Of a stretch of DNA of 57,718 nucleotides, positions 50,824 to 57,718 are shown in pieces. Numbering within the stretch: position 1 is the stretch's first letter; every line of letters starts with the position of its first letter. Below the pieces are notes generated by a model. That model did not search any database, was not told the origin of the DNA, and was given only the letters and a program-made list of their open reading frames with translations. Made by a program: the position numbers and the translations under genes. This DNA is from UMGS1663 sp963621995 (lineage in GTDB: Bacteria; Bacillota; Clostridia; TANB77; CAG-508): contig CAVFFZ010000006.1 of assembly GCA_963621995.1 (NCBI GenBank), forward strand, positions 1-57,718. Direction: 5' to 3'.

Positions 50824-52494
50824 CTATTTATTTATTTCTTTTTCAATTAAGTCCCATAGTCCTTCTTTTTCCATATCCTTTTGCCAGTAAGCAGCACCTG
50901 CTAATTTGTAATTATGCATTAAGTCAAATTTTGCTTCAATAGATTTTTCATCTTCTATCCACATTTTATAGCTTACTCCATTTTTTTGATATTCCACATA
51001 GTATTGTTTTAAGTTTTCATCCCATTGCTTATTTGCATCAGATGGTACTGTAGAATCTATATATTTCATAGAAACTACATTACTTTCTACTCCATTTGAA
51101 GTATCTCTCCATGCTCTTGTATACAATGGCATACCTAAAATTATTTTTTCTGCATTTACTTCTTCTTGACCTAAGAATTTTTTAATATTAACTTCTACCC
51201 AATCTGCTCCTGCTGTAGTTCCTGCAGATGTAGATGATATTCCATATTGGTCATATGCCATAAATATTATATAATCTGCTACTTTTCCAATTTTATTTCT
51301 ATTATAACATAATGACCAGTTTTCACTTCCATCTGGTGCTGTAACATCTACAGAAAGTACTTTTCCGTATTCTTTAAGTCTTGGCGAAAGTTCAATTATA
51401 AATCTTGAAAATACATCTTTATCGCTTTCGTTCATATATTCAAAATCTATATTAATTCCATCTAAATTATATGATATTACCATAGTAACAATTTTGTTTA
51501 TTAATTCTGCCCTTTTATTATAATCATTTAGAACTTCTGATGTAGCATTTTTATATGAATTGTTAGAAACAATTGCCCAAACCTTATAATTATTATCATG
51601 TGCCCAATCTACATATTTTTTGCCTGCGTCACCAATATTTATATTTAGCTCTCCTGATTTTTCTAAATTTGCAAATGCAGGAGAAACCACATTTACACCA
51701 TTTATTTTTGTTCCTTCTCTATTTGGTGCTGAAGCATATTCTGAATAATAATCCCAAACCAAACTTACTTTACCTTCAATTTGTTTTTTGGTTTCAATTT
51801 GTTCCCTTACAGTATAAATATTAGTTATATCTTTAGTATAACCTATTTTACCTAATTTTGTTCTTATTTTGTACCATCCATTCTCTTCATTTTCAATTAC
51901 AATTACGCTATCTCCCTTTTTAACTTTATCTATATTTTTTGAAAATATTGTTGGTTTATATTTAACATTTATATCTTTACTTGCATTTGCTTTTTTCTGT
52001 TCTCTATCTAAAGAATCAATTGTTAAAATATTGCTTTCTTGATTATATTTTACCTCCACATTGTAAATATCATTCATTTCTGAGAATGGCAAATAAAATT
52101 CATTATCTTTTTTTATTGTACTTCCATAAATCTTAACATTTGATCCATTAACAGTTATTTCTTTTTTATTTAAAGGTAATACCGCTAATTTGGTTTCAGA
52201 AGATGTTATTATTTGATCATATACATTATCATAATAAATGTCTTCATCAAAGAAATTTGCAATATCTTTTGTTGCAATGTACACAACGTCTTTTTCATCC
52301 ACAAATGCATTAAATTTCATACTTGTAGTTACATCATTATTATTTATAATAACATTCATTTTATCTTTTATTTCTTTTCTAATATAGTTAGGTGCTAAGT
52401 TAATTACAACAGCTATAATTCCTATAAAAATAGCTATTACAAGTACTTTAAATAATATATTAGATTTTAATTTTCCTTCTTTTTTTGTTTTCAT
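50824..52494 (-). CDS. GH18 family hydrolase with Cu-amine-oxidase-like and SH3 domains (SleL-like)
   Basis: The 556-residue secreted or membrane-anchored protein has an N-terminal hydrophobic segment (about 16-33), a copper-amine-oxidase-N-like domain (about 45-160, VYIATKDIANFF..NGSNVKIYGSTIKKDNEFYLPFSEM), an SH3 domain (about 170-225, GDSVIVIENEENGWYKIRTKLGKIGYT) and a GH18 barrel with the catalytic DGINIDFEYMN (DxxDxE; around residue 345), SVDVTAPDGSENW and IIFMAYDQYG. This domain set is seen in spore-associated cortex or germination hydrolases. RBS GGGAG. Substrate is inferred to be peptidoglycan or chitin-like. Confidence 0.9.
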   Translation of the reverse strand: MKTKKEGKLKSNILFKVLVIAIFIGIIAVVINLAPNYIRKEIKDKMNVIINNNDVTTSMKFNAFVDEKDVVYIATKDIANFFDEDIYYDNVYDQIITSSETKLAVLPLNKKEITVNGSNVKIYGSTIKKDNEFYLPFSEMNDIYNVEVKYNQESNILTIDSLDREQKKANASKDINVKYKPTIFSKNIDKVKKGDSVIVIENEENGWYKIRTKLGKIGYTKDITNIYTVREQIETKKQIEGKVSLVWDYYSEYASAPNREGTKINGVNVVSPAFANLEKSGELNINIGDAGKKYVDWAHDNNYKVWAIVSNNSYKNATSEVLNDYNKRAELINKIVTMVISYNLDGINIDFEYMNESDKDVFSRFIIELSPRLKEYGKVLSVDVTAPDGSENWSLCYNRNKIGKVADYIIFMAYDQYGISSTSAGTTAGADWVEVNIKKFLGQEEVNAEKIILGMPLYTRAWRDTSNGVESNVVSMKYIDSTVPSDANKQWDENLKQYYVEYQKNGVSYKMWIEDEKSIEAKFDLMHNYKLAGAAYWQKDMEKEGLWDLIEKEINK

Positions 52495-52594
52495 ATTAAC
52501 TCCCTATTTTTCTTCTTTTTTTATGTACGTATCTATATTATATTATCTTTTTTTACTTTTCAAGTTTTTTCACTTATTTTTTGATTTATTTTTT

Positions 52595-52638
52595 TACCAT
52601 TAGGGACATTTTCAAAATATAGTTATGTCCATTTGGTA
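52595..52638. repeat. CCATTA-type hairpin repeat, copy 2
   Basis: TACCATTAGGGACAT and ATGTCCATTTGGTA pair imperfectly, with TTTTCAAAATATAG inside. The same core is found at 40292-40346 and 54669-54708. Confidence 0.7.
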
Positions 52639-52784
52639 ATTTCATTTCTTCTTTTCCTACTTTTTAAGAAACGTCTTTATTTCATCAAAAATATTTGTAT
52701 ATTTTTCACATTTCAGGAAATTATAGAACAAAAGAGGCATGATTAATATTTTTAATCATTTCAGAAAACTTCTCATGCCTCGTC

Positions 52785-52890
52785 TTTGTTCGTTCGCCAA
52801 ATTTTATTCAATAAAATTTGTGTGGAATGTTTAGCAAAGAATTTTCATATTCCGTGAAAATTCTCCAAACTTTCCTGGAATATGAAAAGA
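52785..52890. repeat. Dispersed ~100-bp hairpin repeat, copy 3
   Basis: 26 bases (52810-52835) are identical to copy 1 at 28833-28858. The hairpin half is TATTCCGTGAAAATT-like followed by CTTTCCTGGAATA. It sits directly before the dodecin-spoVA unit. Confidence 0.75.
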
Positions 52891-52918
52891 AAAAAAGAAT
52901 GAAAGGGTTGATATAAAA

Positions 52919-53125
52919 ATGGAAAAACATCTTCATGTAACAGGTGTATCTACTGTGTCTTGGAAAGATGCAATAGTACAAACAGTAGCTGAGGCTTCTA
53001 AAACAATTGATTATTTAACTAGTGTTAAAATTCTAGACCAAACAGCTAAAATTAATGGTAAGAAAATAGCTGAATACTATGTTGAGTTAGATTTAGCTTT
53101 TACTATTGATCGTGATAGAGATTAA
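52919..53125 (+). CDS. Dodecin family flavoprotein
   Basis: Dodecins are small 12-meric flavin-binding storage proteins. The 68-residue sequence VTGVSTVSWKDAIVQTVAEASKTIDYLTSVKILDQTAKINGKKIAEYYVELDLAFTID is a complete dodecin fold, with the flavin-binding W in VSWKDAI. It is the first gene of the unit with spoVAC, spoVAD and spoVAE, in the same direction and 23 bases before spoVAC, a spore-linked setting. RBS AAAGGG is a little far (11 bases). Confidence 0.9.
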   Translation: MEKHLHVTGVSTVSWKDAIVQTVAEASKTIDYLTSVKILDQTAKINGKKIAEYYVELDLAFTIDRDRD

Positions 53126-53148
53126 TAAAAGAAAGGATAGTGATATAT

Positions 53149-53592
53149 ATGAATCCTATTGAAACTCCTGAAGAATATAATAAATATGTTGAAAAAAAAT
53201 CTCCTAATTCACCTATTTTAAAGAATTGCTTTAATGCATTTTGGGTAGGTGGACTTATCTGTTCGATTGGACAAATAATTTTTGATTTTTGCAAATTTAA
53301 AGGAATGGATGTAGCTAATTCAAATACTGTTGTATCTATCGTTTTAATTGGAATTTCAGCATTTTTAACTGGACTTAATATTTTTAATAAAATAGGTAAA
53401 TTTGCAGGTTCTGGCTCTCTTGTACCTATTACAGGCTTTGCTAATTCTATTGTTTCACCTGCTATAGAATATAAATCTGAAGGATATGTTATGGGTGTTG
53501 GTGGAAAAATGTTCACAGTGGCAGGACCAGTTTTAGTATTTGGTATTTCAACAGCAGTTATAGTTGGAATTATTGCTACTTTATTTCAATAA
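53149..53592 (+). CDS. spoVAC: Stage V sporulation protein AC
   Basis: SpoVAC is part of the channel that moves Ca-dipicolinate into and out of the spore core. The 147-residue integral membrane protein has the family segments KNCFNAFWVGGLICSIGQIIFDFCK, ISAFLTGLNIFNKIGKFAGSGSLVPITGFANSIVSPAIEYKSEGYVMGVGGKMFTVAGPVLVFG. A GTG at 53140 lies within the RBS region, so the ATG at 53149 is used. It is followed by spoVAD and then spoVAE. Confidence 0.95.
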   Translation: MNPIETPEEYNKYVEKKSPNSPILKNCFNAFWVGGLICSIGQIIFDFCKFKGMDVANSNTVVSIVLIGISAFLTGLNIFNKIGKFAGSGSLVPITGFANSIVSPAIEYKSEGYVMGVGGKMFTVAGPVLVFGISTAVIVGIIATLFQ

Positions 53593-53661
53593 ATTTTACT
53601 GTTTTATTAAAATGTTTTTAATTAACATTTTGTAAAAATACACAGAAAGGATGATAATTTT

Positions 53662-54666
53662 ATGAATAAAATTGGAAAGCAAACTATTCGTTTTGATGCT
53701 CCACCAACTATTGTTGAAACAGCTTCTATTGTAGGTCCTAAAGAAGCTCAAGGTCCTATGGCTGGATACTTTGACAAATGTTTAAACGACGAATTCTGGG
53801 GTGAAAAAACTTGGGAAAAAGCTGAAAGCAAAATTATAAAAGAAACTGTTAATATGGCTATTTCAAAATCACAGATTTCTAGTAGTCAAATTGACTTTTG
53901 TTTTGCAGGAGATTTATTAAATCAATGTATTTCTTCTAGTTTTGGATTGCGAGAATTAAATATTCCATTTTTTGGAGTCTTTGGTGCTTGTTCTACTTTT
54001 GTTGAAAGTATGTGTTTAGGTAGTGTTTTCATTGATTCTAAAGCTGCCACAAATGTTTTATGTGCTACATCTAGCCATTTTTGTAGTGCTGAAAAACAAT
54101 TTAGATTTCCTTTAGAATTAGGAAACCAAAGACCTCCTACTTCGCAATGGACAGTAACTGGTTCAGGAGCAGCAGTTTTATCTGCAAGTGGAAATGGCCC
54201 TTTTATAACACATATTACCCCTGGTAAAATTGTAGACATGGGAATAAAAGATGCAAATAATATGGGGGCTGCAATGGCTCCTGCCGCTTTTGATACACTA
54301 ATTACTCACCTAGAGGACACAGGCAGAAAGCCAAGTTACTATGATGCAATTGTTACAGGAGATTTAGGCCATATTGGAAAGGAAATAGTACAAGATTTGT
54401 GTAAAAGCAAAGGTTATAATATAAATGGTAATTATGATGATTGTGGAGTATTAATTTTTGACAAATTAAAGCAAGATACTCATAGTGGTGGTAGTGGTTG
54501 TGCATGCATAGGTACTGTATTTTCTGGTTACTTTTTTAAACAATTACGAGATAAAAAAATAAATAAAATTTTATTAATTGCTACTGGTGCCCTTACAAAT
54601 TCTACTTCTGCACAACAAGGTGAATCTATTCCAGGAATTGCTCATGCAATAGCAATTGAAAATTAA
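53662..54666 (+). CDS. spoVAD: Stage V sporulation protein AD
   Basis: SpoVAD is a dipicolinic-acid-binding, thiolase-fold protein on the spore inner membrane. The 334-residue protein has PPTIVETASIVGPKEAQGPMAGYFD, WGEKTWEKAESKI, the FGVFGACSTFVESMCLGSV and SHFCSAEKQFRFPLELGNQRPPTSQWTVTGSGAAVL segments and the C-terminal GSGCACIGTVFSGYF, all typical of SpoVAD. RBS AAAGGATG. Confidence 0.96.
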   Translation: MNKIGKQTIRFDAPPTIVETASIVGPKEAQGPMAGYFDKCLNDEFWGEKTWEKAESKIIKETVNMAISKSQISSSQIDFCFAGDLLNQCISSSFGLRELNIPFFGVFGACSTFVESMCLGSVFIDSKAATNVLCATSSHFCSAEKQFRFPLELGNQRPPTSQWTVTGSGAAVLSASGNGPFITHITPGKIVDMGIKDANNMGAAMAPAAFDTLITHLEDTGRKPSYYDAIVTGDLGHIGKEIVQDLCKSKGYNINGNYDDCGVLIFDKLKQDTHSGGSGCACIGTVFSGYFFKQLRDKKINKILLIATGALTNSTSAQQGESIPGIAHAIAIEN

Positions 54667-54668
54667 TA

Positions 54669-54708
54669 CCAAAAGGGACGTTTCCAAAAGTAGGTCTGTC
54701 CCTTTTGG
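54669..54708. repeat. CCATTA/CCAAAA-type hairpin repeat, copy 3, between spoVAD and spoVAE
   Basis: CCAAAAGGGAC and GTCCCTTTTGG form a perfect 11-bp stem around GTTTCCAAAAGTAGGTCT. The core GGGACRTTTYCAAAA is shared with 52595-52638 and, more loosely, 40292-40346. It sits inside an operon. Confidence 0.75.
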
Positions 54709-54730
54709 AGCTTTTTAGAAAGGAGTTTTT

Positions 54731-55117
54731 ATGGAGTTTTTACAAAGCATTGATTTTATGCAATTACTTCGCTGTTTTGTTGTTGGCGGTGTTATTTGTA
54801 TAATTGGTCAAATTTTAATAGATAAAACAAAACTTACGCCTGCAAGAATTTTAGTTGTCTTTGTTACAACTGGCGTTATTCTTGGTGGACTTGGAATTTA
54901 TAAATATATTATTGATTTTGCCGGCTGTGGTGCTACTGTTCCCCTTACTGGCTTTGGTGCTAATCTTGCTAAAGGAACTTTAGAAGCCGTTAAAGAAAAT
55001 GGCTTACTTGGTGCTTTTATAGGTGGTGTTAAGGCATCTGCCGGTGGAATCGCTGCTGCTGTTTTCTTTGGTTATATTGCTTCTTTAATTGCAAAACCTA
55101 AAATGAAAAAACAATAA
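54731..55117 (+). CDS. spoVAE: Stage V sporulation protein AE
   Basis: SpoVAE is a membrane component of the same dipicolinate channel. The 128-residue protein has four hydrophobic segments with LRCFVVGGVICIIGQILIDKTKLTPARILVVFVTTGVILGGLGIYKYIIDFAGCGATVPLTGFGANLAKGTLEAVKENG. RBS AAAGGAG. It is the last gene of the unit and is followed by a strong hairpin at 55126-55169. It matches the membrane-protein form of SpoVAE (SpoVAEb). Confidence 0.93.
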   Translation: MEFLQSIDFMQLLRCFVVGGVICIIGQILIDKTKLTPARILVVFVTTGVILGGLGIYKYIIDFAGCGATVPLTGFGANLAKGTLEAVKENGLLGAFIGGVKASAGGIAAAVFFGYIASLIAKPKMKKQ

Positions 55118-55125
55118 ACTTTAAA

Positions 55126-55169
55126 GACGAACCTAAAAATTTAATTTACTTCAAATTTTTAGGTTCGTC
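55126..55169. terminator. Bidirectional hairpin after spoVAE
   Basis: A perfect 17-bp stem, GACGAACCTAAAAATTT with its complement, has a 10-base loop. The T run is short on both sides. It separates the convergent spoVAE and the nucleotidase gene. Confidence 0.7.
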
Positions 55170-55177
55170 ACTTCATA

Positions 55178-55765
55178 TTAAAACATTTTCTTTATTTTAT
55201 AATATATATCATACCAACTATAAACCCTTGTAATATTCTCGCCCTCTATATTTTTGTTATATTCACAATTATAGCAAAATGTTGGTATCTTACTTGATAA
55301 TTCTTTTATATTTTCTGGAGAATCTTCTATCATTAATTCTATATAATTTCCTACTGCATATGGCAATTTACTTCCTTCTGTATATATTATTTTGTCATAT
55401 AAAATTTCATTTTCTTCTAGCCATTTAGCTACTATTTCTCCCCTCATTTTTCCTATATATTCTTTTGGAACTCCATAGTCATTTCTTGCAGTAGTTATAT
55501 AAATTTCATGTCCTTCTTCTTTTAATTTTTTTATTACTTCTGCTGCAAATGCTCTAGCTGGATATTTTGTAGCATAATATACAATATATTCATTCCAAAA
55601 TTTTATTCCTTGTTCTTCTGACCAATTAAAAGTTTTAAATTCATCATATTCTATTTCTTTAATATTTACTGGCAAATTGTTTTCTACGCAATATTTTGAG
55701 CCATAATCTGCCAAAAATTTTTCCATGTCTGTCAATACTCCATCAATATCAATTCCTATTCTCAT
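55178..55765 (-). CDS. 5'(3')-deoxyribonucleotidase-like HAD hydrolase (NT5C type)
   Basis: The 195-residue HAD protein has motif I IGIDIDGVLTDME, motif II YITTARNDYG, ESxxN-like cap residues, a Lys in KIIYTEGSKLPYA and motif IV MIEDSPENIKEL. This motif set fits the NT5C/YqfW branch, which hydrolyses nucleoside monophosphates. RBS GGAG. The substrate is inferred. Confidence 0.85.
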   Translation of the reverse strand: MRIGIDIDGVLTDMEKFLADYGSKYCVENNLPVNIKEIEYDEFKTFNWSEEQGIKFWNEYIVYYATKYPARAFAAEVIKKLKEEGHEIYITTARNDYGVPKEYIGKMRGEIVAKWLEENEILYDKIIYTEGSKLPYAVGNYIELMIEDSPENIKELSSKIPTFCYNCEYNKNIEGENITRVYSWYDIYYKIKKMF

Positions 55766-56070
55766 ATCTTTTTCTCCTTTTGTTTCTTTATTTATGCTTT
55801 TATATTATATTTATTTTCTTATTTAGTCAATAACTAATTTTAAGAATTTTATTTGAATTTGTTAAAATATAAAATTAGCTTGTTTTCAATTTTTCAAATT
55901 TTCTTTAATGCAAAAAGTAAGTCTAAAATTTTCTATCAAATGTAAATTTCAAGAAAATTTTAGACTTATCATATTTATCCAGTACAGAAAATCTTTCTAT
56001 AAACAGAACTTATCTATAATACAAAAATAAAAAGCATTCTTAAAGATTGCTTTTTATTTTTTATTATTTT
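55766..56070. other. 305-bp gap between the nucleotidase gene and rplT
   Basis: It holds a perfect 16-bp inverted repeat (55919-55934 against 55952-55967) with a 17-base loop, of unknown role, and the rplT terminator (56029-56055). No gene is seen. Confidence 0.6.
56029..56055 (-). terminator. Intrinsic terminator after rplT
   Basis: AAAAAGCAATCTT and AAGAATGCTTTTT pair, followed by ATTTTT on the minus strand. It ends the infC-rpmI-rplT operon. Confidence 0.85.
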
Positions 56071-56418
56071 CTATTTTGTTGCTAATTTTGCAATTTCAGC
56101 AAATGCTTTTGGATCATTAACAGCTAGTTCTGCAAGCATTTTTCTGTTTACAACTATACTTGCTTTTTTCATTCCTGAAATTAATTTGCTATATGTTGTT
56201 CCATTCATTCTTGCTGCTGCGTTAATTCTTGCTATCCATAATTTTCTAAAGTTTGATTTTTTATCTTTTCTTCCTACATATGCATACATTCCTGATTTCA
56301 TAACAGCTTGTTTAGCCATTCTGAATCTATAATGTTTTGCTCCATAGTAACCTTTTGCTCTTTTTAATATTTTTTTATGTTTTTTACGAGTTATTCTTGC
56401 TGTTTTTACTCTTGCCAT
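56071..56418 (-). CDS. rplT: 50S ribosomal protein L20
   Basis: L20 is an early assembly protein of the large subunit and in many bacteria feeds back on its own operon. The 115-residue protein has the family start ARVKTARITRKKHKKILKRAKGYYGAKHYRFRMAKQAVMKSGMYAYVGRKDKKSNFRKLWIARINAAARMNGTTYSKLISGMKKA. It follows rpmI, but 142 bases away because of a REP-like insertion. Confidence 0.98.
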   Translation of the reverse strand: MARVKTARITRKKHKKILKRAKGYYGAKHYRFRMAKQAVMKSGMYAYVGRKDKKSNFRKLWIARINAAARMNGTTYSKLISGMKKASIVVNRKMLAELAVNDPKAFAEIAKLATK

Positions 56419-56449
56419 TTTTATTTCACCTTCCTTTTTTTATTTGACA

Positions 56450-56501
56450 GGGGACACTCCTTACCTCTTTGTCACTTTCACTAAAGTTAAGGAATGTCTC
56501 C
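56450..56501. repeat. REP-like GGGGAC element between rpmI and rplT
   Basis: GGGGACA-CT-CCTTA and TAAGG-AA-TGTCTCC pair with one wobble and an internal loop. GGGGACACTCC is also found at 10315-10325, and the GGGGAC core is shared with the RAYT-flanking repeats. It lies inside the infC-rpmI-rplT operon. Confidence 0.7.
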
Positions 56502-56560
56502 TACCCCCTCGTGAATTAGTGTTCAAATAGTTATAGTTTTATCCTCTTTATCGTTCTTCA

Positions 56561-56764
56561 TTAATTACCATATGGTAACATTTTTTTGATTCCTGCTTCA
56601 CATGTTTTATCTGCATAAGCATCTTGGATTTTTCCTCTTGATTTTGCTCTTGATGTTTTGTTTGCTAAAAGATGTCTTCTATTTGATTTTGTTCTTTTAA
56701 CTTTTCCTGTTGCTGTATAAGAATATCTTTTCTTTGCAGCTTTATTTGTTTTTAGTTTTGGCAT
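56561..56764 (-). CDS. rpmI: 50S ribosomal protein L35
   Basis: L35 is a small protein of the large subunit. The 67-residue protein has PKLKTNKAAKKRYSYTATGKVKRTKSNRRHLLANKTSRAKSRGKIQDAYADK. A GGGGGAAA RBS precedes it. It lies between infC and rplT, in the normal order, 48 bases after infC. Confidence 0.97.
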   Translation of the reverse strand: MPKLKTNKAAKKRYSYTATGKVKRTKSNRRHLLANKTSRAKSRGKIQDAYADKTCEAGIKKMLPYGN

Positions 56765-56812
56765 AATTATTTCCCCCTATCGTTTTGTTTTTATATTAAA
56801 TATTAGCTGTAA

Positions 56813-57328
56813 CTATTTTTCTACTTTTTTAGCTAATATAATAAACATGTTTTTACCTTCTAATACTGTTTTTTTCTCTGGAGTTGCTACATCTGCTAAT
56901 TCTTCTATGAACTTATTTAGTACTGCTTCACCTTGTTTTACATAGTTTAATTCTCTTCCACGGAAACGAACTGTAATTTTTACTTTGTTTCCATCTTCAA
57001 TGAATTTTTTAGCATTTTTGCATTTGAATCCAAAGTCATGATCTTCAATATTAGGTGTAATTCTAATTTCTTTTAGTTCGAATATTTTTTGTTTCTTTTT
57101 TGCTTCTTTTTCACGTTTTGCTTGTTCAAATTTATATTTCCCGTAATTCATTAGTTTACAAATTGGAACTTCTGAATTTGGTGCAACTAGTACTAAATCT
57201 AATTTCTTTTCAAAAGCCATATCTAATGCTTCGTTTAAAGATATTGGACCTATTTTTTGTCCTTCATCCGTTATAATTTGAACTTCCTTTGCTCTAATTT
57301 GTTCATTAATTGGTAAATCTTGTTTAAT
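56813..57328 (-). CDS. infC: Translation initiation factor IF-3
   Basis: IF-3 keeps the subunits apart and checks the start codon. The 171-residue protein has KQDLPINEQIRAKEVQIITDEGQKIGPISLNEAL, YGKYKFEQAKREKEAKKKQKIFELKEIRITPNIEDHDFGFKCKNAKKFIEDGNKVKITVRFRGRE. The frame extends to a TTG at 57343, but the expected start is the ATT at 57326-57328, placed 6 bases after GGGGGTG. An AUU start is the classic autoregulatory start of infC, where IF-3 discriminates against its own mRNA. The upstream leader carries an attenuator (57368-57482). Confidence 0.96.
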   Translation of the reverse strand: MKQDLPINEQIRAKEVQIITDEGQKIGPISLNEALDMAFEKKLDLVLVAPNSEVPICKLMNYGKYKFEQAKREKEAKKKQKIFELKEIRITPNIEDHDFGFKCKNAKKFIEDGNKVKITVRFRGRELNYVKQGEAVLNKFIEELADVATPEKKTVLEGKNMFIILAKKVEK

Positions 57329-57367
57329 ATAAAACACCCCCAAAGTTTAATTCTATTTTATAAATAG

Positions 57368-57482
57368 AAAAAGATTGACTTGAAACAAGCCAATCCACAC
57401 ACAAAAATTTTAAGCATTTCTGCTTTAAAATATTATATTTTCTAACCTTTTTCCCTAATTAGATAAGGTGAGAAGTGGATTG
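57368..57482 (-). promoter_or_regulatory. Attenuator leader of infC-rpmI-rplT (L20-leader type)
   Basis: On the minus strand a CAATCCAC segment (complement of 57475-57482) pairs with GTGGATTG (complement of 57391-57398). This would block the terminator hairpin GATTGGCTTG/CAAGTCAATC (57373-57395, one wobble), which is followed by TTTTTC. The shared arm makes the two folds mutually exclusive. This is the logic of the Gram-positive L20 leader. Confidence 0.75.
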
Positions 57483-57504
57483 CTTCTTCTTTTTCAATAA
57501 TAGT

Positions 57505-57533
57505 ATTGTAATATATTATTTTAAATTTGTCAA
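57505..57533 (-). promoter_or_regulatory. Promoter of infC-rpmI-rplT
   Basis: TTGACA (57528-57533), 17 bases, TACAAT (57505-57510) on the minus strand. Confidence 0.82.
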
Positions 57534-57552
57534 TAGAAATGCCATAATTTCT

Positions 57553-57718
57553 TTATCCTACCTTATTTTCTTTCATATGGTCGTATTTTAATTTTGTTGC
57601 CATCCCTCCTCTTATATGTCTTTCTGCCTTATTTTCATCTAATATTACTCTTACCTGTGCAGCAAGTACAGGGTTTATCTTTAAAATTCGTTCACTTAAG
57701 TCTTTGTGTACTGTTGAT
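57553..57718 (-). CDS. spoIIID: Sporulation transcription factor SpoIIID (C-terminal part, cut by the window edge)
   Basis: SpoIIID is a small DNA-binding regulator of mother-cell gene expression. The 54 visible residues run STVHKDLSERILKINPVLAA and then QVRVILDENKAERHIRGG followed by MATKLKYDHMKENKVG. The HTH core STVHKDL, INPxLA and the RHIRGGxATKLKY segment are the family signature. The N terminus lies outside the window. The stop is at 57553-57555. It is upstream of, and reads towards, the infC leader. The gene was below the length needed for automatic ORF listing. Confidence 0.92.
   Translation of the reverse strand, partial: STVHKDLSERILKINPVLAAQVRVILDENKAERHIRGGMATKLKYDHMKENKVG

Larger units (their letters stand above)
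52495..52918. other. 424-bp divergent intergenic region between the GH18 gene and the spoVA unit
   Basis: It holds, in order, the CCATTA-type repeat (52595-52638), a hairpin GAGGCATGA/TCATGCCTC (52734-52781) and the dispersed ~100-bp repeat copy 3 (52785-52890). A forespore sigma-G promoter is expected for spoVA. GGAATG (52823-52828) followed 16 bases later by CATATTC is a weak match and lies inside the repeat. Confidence 0.6.

Noticed and set aside
52823..52850. Sigma-G promoter for spoVA (GGAATG ... CATATTC)
   Set aside because: The -10 lacks the usual ending, spacing is 16, and the -35 lies inside a dispersed repeat that also occurs behind mutS2. I do not list it as a promoter.
53103..53516. 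Open frame antisense to spoVAC
   Set aside because: It is a shadow of a recognised spore gene with no RBS or protein signature.
1..57718. CRISPR arrays, tRNA and rRNA genes, prophage
   Set aside because: No regular short repeats with spacers, no cloverleaf sequences apart from the tmRNA ends, and no phage structural genes were seen.

Overview
The window looks like a chromosomal segment of a low-GC, endospore-forming member of the Clostridia (Bacillota), probably an uncultured gut lineage. The evidence is strong A+T richness, Gram-positive ribosome binding sites almost everywhere, spore genes (a spoVAC-spoVAD-spoVAE operon, the end of spoIIID, SleB-type and GH18 spore hydrolases), disA-radA, a CIRCE-type heat-shock site and a class B sortase with a sortase-anchored surface protein. 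Most of the window is ordinary housekeeping DNA, and most genes lie on the minus strand.

Layout by coordinate. 1-2214: groES-groEL under a variant CIRCE operator. 2247-3169: a REP-associated tyrosine transposase (RAYT) between two perfect 39-bp inverted repeats; the right repeat overlaps the stop codon of fhs. 3168-10817: fhs, a DUF212 membrane protein, xseA-xseB, nusB, the Asp23/AmaP/DUF2273 envelope cluster, fmt and def. 10885-13126: priA, split by an apparent one-base frameshift. 13372-17073: gmk, rpoZ, remA, yicC, an AT-hook membrane protein and rsmE. 17199-26188: an accessory region with a broken HTH gene, a 1435-residue sortase-anchored repeat protein, sortase B and a decayed-looking retroelement target locus. 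26296-41392: mutS2 (plus strand), a cyclophilin, disA, radA, a GH15 glucosidase, a beta-CASP nuclease, ftsK and rsmD. 41629-41982: tmRNA. 42015-49823: a zinc-ribbon protein, efp, a Xaa-Pro peptidase, a prepilin peptidase, a YqeG phosphatase, sleB, pyrG, deoD and greA. 49869-55117: an unknown gene, a GH18 hydrolase, dodecin and the spoVA operon. 55178-57718: a 5'-nucleotidase, rplT-rpmI-infC behind an attenuator leader, and the 3' end of spoIIID.

The most unusual locus is 24186-26188. A prepilin-like protein carries a C-terminal block of about 57% G+C in an otherwise very AT-rich gene. The block has the look and protein signature of the variable region of a diversity-generating retroelement (DGR) target. 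A MutS-domain-I-like gene next to it resembles DGR accessory proteins but appears frameshifted. I find no reverse transcriptase and no template repeat in the window, so this is either a target served in trans from elsewhere or the remains of a DGR. Its upstream region has a strong promoter, a 15-codon ORF with a good RBS and a terminator-like hairpin, which together resemble an attenuation leader.

The intergenic regions carry at least three families of dispersed palindromic repeats: RAYT-associated GGGGAC-type elements, CCATTAGGGAC-type hairpins, and a ~100-bp element ending in a hairpin. Ribosomal and nucleotide genes show classic leader control: infC has an AUU start and mutually exclusive hairpins, and pyrG has a leader terminator. 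All coordinates and motifs were read by eye. Family assignments come from recognising conserved motifs, not from database searches.
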